Source: Phymorhynchus buccinoides (lineage: Eukaryota; Mollusca; Gastropoda; Neogastropoda; Raphitomidae). Taken from it: a DNA stretch of 64,000 nt. This document shows, piece after piece, positions 57,766 through 64,000 of this stretch. A model generated the notes under the pieces. That model was not told the origin of the DNA and did not search any database. It saw only the letters and a program-made list of their open reading frames with translations. Both the position numbers and the translations under genes were made by a program. Location: NCBI GenBank assembly GCA_017654935.2, contig CM065698.1, positions 2,102,301 through 2,166,300 of the forward strand, in the 5' to 3' direction. How positions within the stretch are numbered: position 1 is the first letter of the stretch; each line of letters starts with the position of its first letter.

Positions 57766-58680
57766 TGGGACTGTTTGGAAAAGCTTTACGGCTTGTTTTG
57801 TCCCTACCTACCTACCTACCTAGTGCAGTGCCCACTATGATTAACTTTGACTATCGATCGGCAGAAAATCAGTCGAACGATTCCAGTCATCAGCTGAGCA
57901 TTCTGACACTATTTTAGACAGTGAGTTGGACAGTTTCAATGATTTTTATCGGACTTAGAGTGGTTTAACACTTTGTACAAAGCATAGAGATACTTTTCAC
58001 ACAAAAACTTTGATCGCAAATGATCAGCAATGAGACCGTCAGGTGTGCGTAACCGAACATCATTTTTACCTGTTGATTGCATCACCAAAATGCTGCAGAA
58101 AGGCAAGTAGTAAGCTTATTTTGTGCTTTTAGCATTTCTCTGATCATGTGACTTGTGTCTGCAATGTTTTAATAATAAACTCACCTCACATTGTTTTTTA
58201 ACATCTTTGTTGAACAAACCTTTATTTTTGTTTTTGTTTTTCGTAATAATCAAAATAAACAAACAAAATGTCAGATTGGTAAAAATAACATTGTCAACAC
58301 AGAGAACAATATCATAGCAAGATTACTACAAAGTTTCATTAACTTTTATTCACAAATAATTTCAACATAATATTTTGAATAAGCATACCCATTTCTTGCT
58401 CATTCTGCCAAATCCTTACAGGATTGTGGGCTTGGCTCTGCCACTTCCTTATAGGATGCTAAGAGTTAAAATTGTTTGATGTTACAGAACTTGATATCAA
58501 AAGAACTGTAAGAGCAGACAAGTGGTTTCAATGTATTGTCACTAGCACCGTCCCAGACCGTTGAAGCATAGTCAATTAATGACTGAATGTGGGCATATTG
58601 ATGGTTTTATGTTACAGGGGTTTACGTATTAACACCATGATTTTGTGTACCATTTTCGTGCGCAAGTGGCAACTGATTGG

Positions 58681-59712
58681 TACAGTCAAACCTCTATTTT
58701 AACACTGCCAGAAAGTCAGGAAAAATCGGTCTTTAATTGGAGGGGTCTTATAACGGAGGTTGGTTTTATACATAAATTATAGTAAGATACAGTACATCCG
58801 TGCCCAATGAGAGGTCTTTTAATGGAGGTTGGTTTTATACATAAATTATAGTAAGATACATTACATCCGTACCCAATGAGAGGAGGTCTTATAACGGAGG
58901 TTGGTTTTATACATAAATTATAGTAAGATACATTACATCCGTGCCCAATGAGAGGAGGTCTTATAACGGAGGTTGGTTTTATACATAAATTATAGTAAGA
59001 TACATTACATCCGTACCCAATGAGAGGAGGTCTTTTAACGGAGGTTGGTTTTATACATAAATTATAGTAAGATACATTACATCCGTGCCCAATGAGAGGA
59101 GGTCTTTTAACGGAGGTTGGTTTTATACATAAATTATAGTAAGATACATTACATCCGTACCCAATGAGAGGAGGTCTTATAACGGAGGTTGGTTTTATAC
59201 ATAAATTATAGTAAGATACATTACATCCGTGCCCAATGAGAGGAGGTCTTTTAACGGAGGTTGGTTTTATACATAAATTATAGTAAGATACATTACATCC
59301 GTGCCCAATGAGAGGAGGTCTTTTAACGGAGGTTGGTTTTATACATAAATTATAGTAAGATACATTACATCCGTGCCCAATGAGAGGAGGTCTTATAACG
59401 GAGGTTGGTTTTATACATAAATTATAGTAAGATACATTACATCCGTACCCAATGAGAGGAGGTCTTTTAACGGAGGTTGGTTTTATACATAAATTATAGT
59501 AAGATACATTACATCCGTGCCCAATGAGAGGTCTTATAACGGAGGTTGGTTTTATACATAAATTATAGTAAGATACATTACATCCGTGCCCAATGAGAGG
59601 AGGTCTTATAACGGAGGTTGGTTTTATACATAAATTATAGTAAGATACATTACATCCGTGCCCAATGAGAGGAGGTCTTATAACGGAGGGTCTTACTACA
59701 GGTTTGACTGTA
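58681..59712. mobile_element. Mariner-like MITE carrying a 72-bp satellite
   Basis: TACAGTCAAACCTCTATTTT at the left and CTACAGGTTTGACTGTA at the right form a 13-bp TIR including TA. Between them are about 13 copies of a 72-bp unit (GGAGGTTGGTTTTATACATA, ATTATAGTAAGATACATTAC, ATCCGTGCCCAATGAGAGG); some units are 3 bp shorter. The unit itself contains GGTCTTATAACGGAGG, similar to the TIR-proximal sequence, so the array seems to have grown from the element's own end. The 341-codon minus-strand frame is an artefact of the period. Confidence 0.85.
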
Positions 59713-60146
59713 TACAAACAAAGTGTACAATAAAGATACATTTTAATATAAACTATATCACAGAAATTTTTTTAATATACAGAACAATTAAATAAAGAAT
59801 TTATGGCCATCCAACAGCTTTGATCATGGTTTAGACAAACAAGAATTAGTTGTACACATCTACCCACATCTTTGACATCTACGATTTCCTCTCAACACAG
59901 TCATGTCATTTGTCTATCAACCCTTTCTTTCTAATGCCGTTTGCTACATAAGTGTAGCAAAATACTAAAGACTTTTTCCATTTTCTGAACTGAAAATAGC
60001 CATGTTTCTTCTTTCGGCAAGTCCTAACTGAAATATTGCGCATGTTTTACGAACATTTTCCTAAGCTGGGATAAAGAAACGCAAACAGAGAGAAGCAGAC
60101 AGACAAACAAACAAATAGTGAGTACAGTTAGAGAACATATACCCAC
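59713..60146. other. Intron sequence, nothing recognised
   Basis: AT-rich sequence downstream of the middle lipocalin-like exon (minus strand). Confidence 0.5.
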
Positions 60147-60292
60147 TCATCATCGTAAGCAAGCACGAGCAAGGTGAATTTGTCGTCCACAAGATGTGCA
60201 CACTTGCTGGCGGACCAATCGCACTTTGCCCAGTCGCTTTTCTGGCATTCTCCATTCGTTAGAATAAAGTATAGCGTGATGTCCATCTTTCT
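60147..60292 (-). CDS. Lipocalin-like protein, middle exon
   Basis: An acceptor CTTTGTGATCCACAG leads to RKMDITLYFILTNGECQ, SDWAKCDWSASKCAHL and KFTLLVLAYDD. A donor GATGA/GTGGGT at 60147 leaves phase 2, which fits the phase-2 acceptor at 53622 and joins ...YDD to YAVVY, as in the T-D-Y..YA.VY motif of lipocalins. Three Cys are present (two flank DWSASK). An alternative acceptor at 60327 (CCAATAG, phase 2) and donor TGG/GTATAT at 60143 are possible. The following intron is 6.5 kb. Confidence 0.55.
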
Positions 60293-60361
60293 CTGTGGAT
60301 CACAAAGCAAGGGCATGAGAACATACCTATTGGCGACAGAAAAATAAAAACAATTGAACTA

Positions 60362-60744
60362 CCGTAACATGCAGGCTATAAGCCGCTACTTTTCCCCTCA
60401 ACTTTCGCCCATGCGGCTTATCTGCAGATGTTTTTTCCATTCTGCATTGATCAGTATGATTAAATCTGTTTTGAGCCACATTCTTCAGCCTATTTTGAGC
60501 TTCTTTAGAGCTCTCAAAACTGGTTTTGCTAATCAATAGTTTCAAATCTCATGTTTAAAGTACCTGCAAGCATACTCATGTTCTGATAGGAGAATTTCTA
60601 TTTTTGTGTTGCTTTGTGAACATACAATTTTTTCTGGAGCTTATAAACTGGTGCAGTTTATATATATGTGAATAAATATCTGATGTTCTATCAATTTAAG
60701 GGATGCGGCTTATATACAGGTGCGTCTTAGTCCAGTTTTTACGG
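60362..60744. mobile_element. CCGTAA-type TIR element with TA TSD
   Basis: Starts CCGTAACATGCAGGCTATAA, ends GTCCAGTTTTTACGG, flanked by TA (60360-60361 and 60745-60746). Subterminal words GCTATAAGCCGC and GCGGCTTATA are inverted. Related in its outer bases to the pogo-like element at 54346; inserted 70 bp upstream of the middle lipocalin exon. Confidence 0.7.
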
Positions 60745-60944
60745 TAAAAGTCAGGCCACTTTGTAAGGAACAGGACAATTTCAGCAGAGGGTCATCCAGA
60801 GTCATGAGCTGGGTGTTGCCCGGCCCCCTTAGAGTGTAAGGAGTTCAGGGCTAAAACGCTGGATTGAGGGGGGCTTCTCCTCTGAAGACCCTCCGACTCT
60901 CCGTAGAGTTTCTTTGCACTTGGAAATAGGCAACTCTCTCTCTC

Positions 60945-61685
60945 TTGCACCGTCTCTCTGTCTGTCTGACTTGTTCTGTCTCTCTCTTTCTCTCTCTCTT
61001 GCACCGTCCCTCTGTCTGTCTGTCTTGTTCTGTCTCTCTCTCTTGCACCGTCTCTCCGTCTGTCTGACTTGTTCTGTCTCTCTCTTTCTCTCTCTCTTGC
61101 ACCGTCTCTCCGTCTGTCTGACTTGTTCTGTCTCTCTTTCTTGCACCGTCCCTCCGTCTGTCTGACTTGTTCTGTCTCTCTCTTTCTCTCTCTCTTGCAC
61201 TGTCCCTCCGTCTGTCTGACTTGTTCTGTTTCTCTCTCTCTTGCAATGTCCCTGTCTGTCTGTCTTGTTCTGTCTCTCTCTCTTGCACTGTCTCTCCGTC
61301 TGTCTGTCTCTCTCTTTCTCTCTCTCTTGCACTGTCTCTCTGTCTGTCTGTCTCTCTCTTTCTCTCTCTCTTGCACTGTCTCTCGTCGTCTGTCTGTCTC
61401 TCTCTCTTGCACTGTCTCTCCGTCTGTCTGTCTCTCTCTCTTGCACTGTCTCTCTGTCTGTCTGACTTGTTCTGTCTCTCTCGTTCTCTCTCTCTTGCAC
61501 TGTCCCTCCGTCTGTCTGTCTTGTTCTGTCTCTCTCTCTTGCACCGTCCCTCCGTCTGTCTGACTTGTTCTGTCTCTCTCTCTTGCACCGTCCCTCCGTC
61601 TGTCTGACTTGTTCTGTCTCTCTCTCTTGCACCGTCCCTCCGTCTGTCTGACTTGTTCTGTCTCTCTCGTTCTCTCTCTGTGCTT
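60945..61685. repeat. CT-rich minisatellite, about 47 bp, 15-16 copies
   Basis: TCTCTTGCACCGTCCCTCCG, TCTGTCTGACTTGTTCTGTC and a variable CT run repeat. Only the CT runs vary in length. Charged repeat frames on the minus strand are artefacts. Confidence 0.93.
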
Positions 61686-61824
61686 CCTTATCCACCCTGG
61701 TAGTGTTGGATTGGGTGGGCATTGGATGGTTAACAACAGAGTGTAAGAAAGAGAATTAAGAGAATGAGCGAATATAAGAGAGAGCAAGAAAAAAAGACAG
61801 AGAGTAAGAACAAATGTATAATTA

Positions 61825-61926
<102 letters not shown>

Positions 61927-62149
61927 CGAATGTGAATGGTTTAATGAGTCAGGCCTTGGCCCATATCATGAGTTGACATTTTACACATCAAAACACATTT
62001 CAATAATTGGATAGGAAGGGGGGGGGGGGGGGGCGAAGGGTAAACAACATTGCTACAAAACAACAGAAATGCAAACAATTTAAACAAAAATCAAAGGAAG
62101 GACAAAATATTTCACGTACACAAAGAAATGTTCATCTGTCTTTCATCTG

Positions 62150-62173
62150 AAAAGAGAGAGAGAGAGATAAGAC

Positions 62174-62243
<70 letters not shown>

Positions 62244-62310
62244 GACAAGTCAGACAGAAGCGAGAGAGAGAGAACAAGTCAGACAGAAGCAAGAGAGAGA
62301 GAGAGAGAGT
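62150..62310. repeat. GA-rich tract at a splice donor
   Basis: Interrupted (GA)n; on the minus strand (TC)n starts immediately after the inferred donor at 62312. Confidence 0.95.
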
Positions 62311-62312
62311 AC

Positions 62313-62413
62313 CTCTTGGCGGCCAAAGCTGTAACTGACTGACTGTTTCTTGTACGTGAAACCAGATGTCAAAGAACCGTTATGGGATGACAGTGCCAAA
62401 TGCAGAGAGTCTT
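62313..62413 (-). CDS. Lipocalin-like protein, upstream exon (tentative)
   Basis: The minus strand has a (GT)n-rich acceptor ending TGTGTAG, then 33 codons: DSLHLALSSHNGSLTSGF then TYKKQSVSYSFGRQE. It ends at the donor GAG/GTACTC in phase 0, which fits the phase-0 acceptor at 60292. Alternating polar/hydrophobic residues and NGSL resemble lipocalin beta-strands. The N-terminal exon with signal peptide and GxW motif was not found in the window. Assignment rests on phase and position, hence moderate confidence. Confidence 0.4.
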
Positions 62414-62514
62414 CTACACATACACACACAGTGCCCCACATATATTTTTTTACGTAGAACATTATACTTCCGGCCCAAAGAAACTACACATGTGCATTTT
62501 ATGTGCGCACAAAA

Positions 62515-62940
62515 GAACGGCTTATTCAAATCGTTTCGAAGTTTCGGATGTCTAATTCAATTGTTTTTGTGCCCAAAATCTTTAGCTTCAACTCATTCGC
62601 ATCGCAACGATTTTGAATTATTAAAAAGCCTCACAAATCACTCCAGCCATGCACACAAACAAAACATACATAATCAAAAGAAGATTAGGGGGTTTTACTT
62701 CAGGTTTAGACATAGGGAAGTGGTAGATCAGACTTTTTATATACAAAAACTCTCTACACCGATTGGTTTCCCAACAACAAACCACTACAAAAGCAAAGTC
62801 AGAGGCAAATTTGTGACCAAGGTATGGTAGGCACACAGATTTACTTCCCTTGAAGCAAATGCATCAAATTGACAGCTATCCATTAATTCTGCACATATAT
62901 GGCTGGAACGACTTGAATGAGTGAATGCATTTGTGCGATT
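62515..62940. repeat. Dispersed repeat, third copy of the 23.2/24.0-kb family
   Basis: GGTTTAGACATAGGGAAGTG, CAACAACAAACCACTACAAA and GCACATATATGGCTGG match both arms at 23.2-24.2 kb. This copy lacks the inserted GGTGAATTGCTTCTTG modules. Confidence 0.75.
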
Positions 62941-63539
62941 AGTTTCGATACAATAGCTAAACAAACAAGACCATCCCCAAACTAGGAAATCACAAAAGTG
63001 TGGCTACACAAAAAGGTGAACATTAGGTGTGTCCAATGTTGTTGGCGAAGCAACATTTTTACACAATATCTCATTAACCCCCTCAATGAGTCCACAAAGT
63101 CCTGAGGGAGTGCTGTTTACACAGTTAAAGTTGCAACATGGGTGGGCATACCCAAATTTGAACAGACGTATTTTGTTATTTTAAATTTAGGGGGTTGCAT
63201 TATTTGCTTAGCTATTGTTTCAAAACTATTAACATGAATGCAATGAAATTGTAGGGTCTGATGTACACATAATTGAATTAATGATATGCAAAACGTCAAA
63301 GAATTTGACCATGCCACTTTTGTTCTGCGCTCTTCATAAAACGGAATACTTAACTTTTGTTGATCACTGTATGCATATCTGTATAATTACACACGGAAAC
63401 GGGCACAAATTGTGACCAGATTTGTTGTTTTGCACATACAGTGAAAACCGCTAAGGTCAAAATTGAAGGAGCTGAAATTTTATTTTGAATTAAGAAGACA
63501 TTTTAGCACTAAGATTGTTAAACTGGAATCAACATTTTA
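62941..63539. other. No gene seen
   Basis: AT-rich sequence without a recognised feature. Confidence 0.5.
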
Positions 63540-63668
63540 TTGTGAGTTATCCAGTGTTTTTGAGTTATCCAGTGTTTTTGAGTTATCCAGTGGTTTTGAG
63601 TTATCCATTGTTTTTGAGTTATCCGGTGTTTTTGAGTTATCCAGTGTTTTTGAGTTATCCGTGTTGAG
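63540..63668. repeat. About 20-bp minisatellite, seven copies
   Basis: GAGTTATCCAGTGTTTTT repeated with small variants (CATTG, CGGTG). Confidence 0.9.
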
Positions 63669-64000
63669 TTATAATGATTCCACTGCACACTTACATTTGC
63701 TTCTGTAGACATCCCAAGGATTGTATACTGAGCAATAAGATATAAGGACCGTTTTGTAACTTCATGCTTCATGGACTTTCGAACGTCATGCACTTCAAAA
63801 GTCCATGATTTTATCAAATGTTCCCTGTATTTGAGACATAGTGTAAAAAAAAATTCCTTCAAACAACAGATAAGACTCAATTTTTACACCAAAATTGCCA
63901 CGCTTTTATGATTTTCAAATTTGGAGGTGGTATAGTTTGTTGAGTTATTGTACAGAAACTAATCAAACAAATGCAATAAAACTAAAGATTTTGGGAACAC
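63669..64000. other. No gene seen
   Basis: AT-rich sequence to the window end. Confidence 0.5.

Larger units (their letters stand above)
56966..57825 (+). mobile_element. 5'-truncated LINE inserted in the piggyBac-like element
   Basis: Begins within ILGVTFDKDLSF, ends after GGAAAAGCTTTACGGCTTGT with a (CTAC)n tail at 57807-57822. The 3' UTR contains a 27-bp tandem repeat (57629-57765). A possible target duplication AGTGAAGTG / AGTGCAGTG (one mismatch) brackets the insertion. Confidence 0.8.
56606..58465. mobile_element. piggyBac-like element at TTAA, carrying a LINE insertion
   Basis: CTCTTAGCGTCCTATA at the left and TATAGGATGCTAAGAG at the right form 16-bp TIRs with one mismatch. TTAA flanks both (56602-56605, 58466-58469), the target of piggyBac transposons. 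The element contains a start-like segment at 56858 (MAAFRTMDDDVIDVLTDK) and, after the LINE, an acidic frame ending at 57958 (EHSDTILDSELDSFNDFYRT). No catalytic domain is present. Confidence 0.7.

Noticed and set aside
60792..61787. Charged Arg/Glu/Thr/Gln-rich 331-codon protein on the minus strand
   Set aside because: Translation of the CT-rich minisatellite; several frames are equally open.

Overview
The window is eukaryotic and almost entirely non-coding. The best guess is a mollusc, probably a marine gastropod: the evidence is spliced C2H2 zinc-finger and lipocalin-like exons, many 3' ends of non-LTR retrotransposons, several families of short inverted-repeat (TIR) DNA elements and very abundant tandem repeats, a combination I associate with molluscan assemblies. 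The species cannot be fixed from the sequence alone. One run of exactly 500 N (8449-8948) marks a scaffold gap.

Layout. 0-5.7 kb: decayed LINE pieces, small TIR elements (two families twice each in this window), an out-of-frame tandem C2H2 tail, and two hAT/BED-type transposase N-terminal remnants, one inside a complete TIR element (3412-4231). 5.7-14 kb: no gene seen; poly-C, poly-G, a 110-bp array, a 51-bp array and a 670-bp TG tract. 14-24.5 kb: dispersed TIR repeats, a 96-bp satellite (about 43 copies) and a 30-bp satellite (about 95 copies) whose second half is irregular and bounded by inverted TIR motifs. 24.5-43.6 kb: a minus-strand zinc-finger gene in three phase-compatible coding exons (43.5, 32.0-31.8 and 27.7-26.8 kb); its introns hold an 85-bp array that repeats the splice donor, and a 69-bp satellite of about 95 copies that looks like an amplified transposon end. 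39.5-51 kb: foldback and LINE 3' ends, one 5'-truncated LINE with an unbroken reverse-transcriptase frame (47.5-49.0 kb). 51-64 kb: minus-strand lipocalin-like exons (62.4, 60.3-60.1 and 53.6-53.4 kb) with the last splice acceptor tandemly repeated, plus pogo-like, piggyBac-like and mariner-like elements, some nested.

The two inferred host genes (zinc finger and lipocalin-like) are both on the minus strand and have introns of 4 to 12 kb filled by transposons and satellites. The zinc-finger gene carries a 2-bp deletion in its last exon, so it is a decaying copy or an assembly error. The very long open frames (up to about 1,520 codons) are by-products of satellites whose period is a multiple of three and are not genes.

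The most interesting features are structural: (1) tandem arrays that have grown out of splice junctions (donor in one gene, acceptor in another); (2) satellites that appear to grow from, or inside, TIR elements; (3) several insertions datable by visible target-site duplications and an empty-site paralogue.
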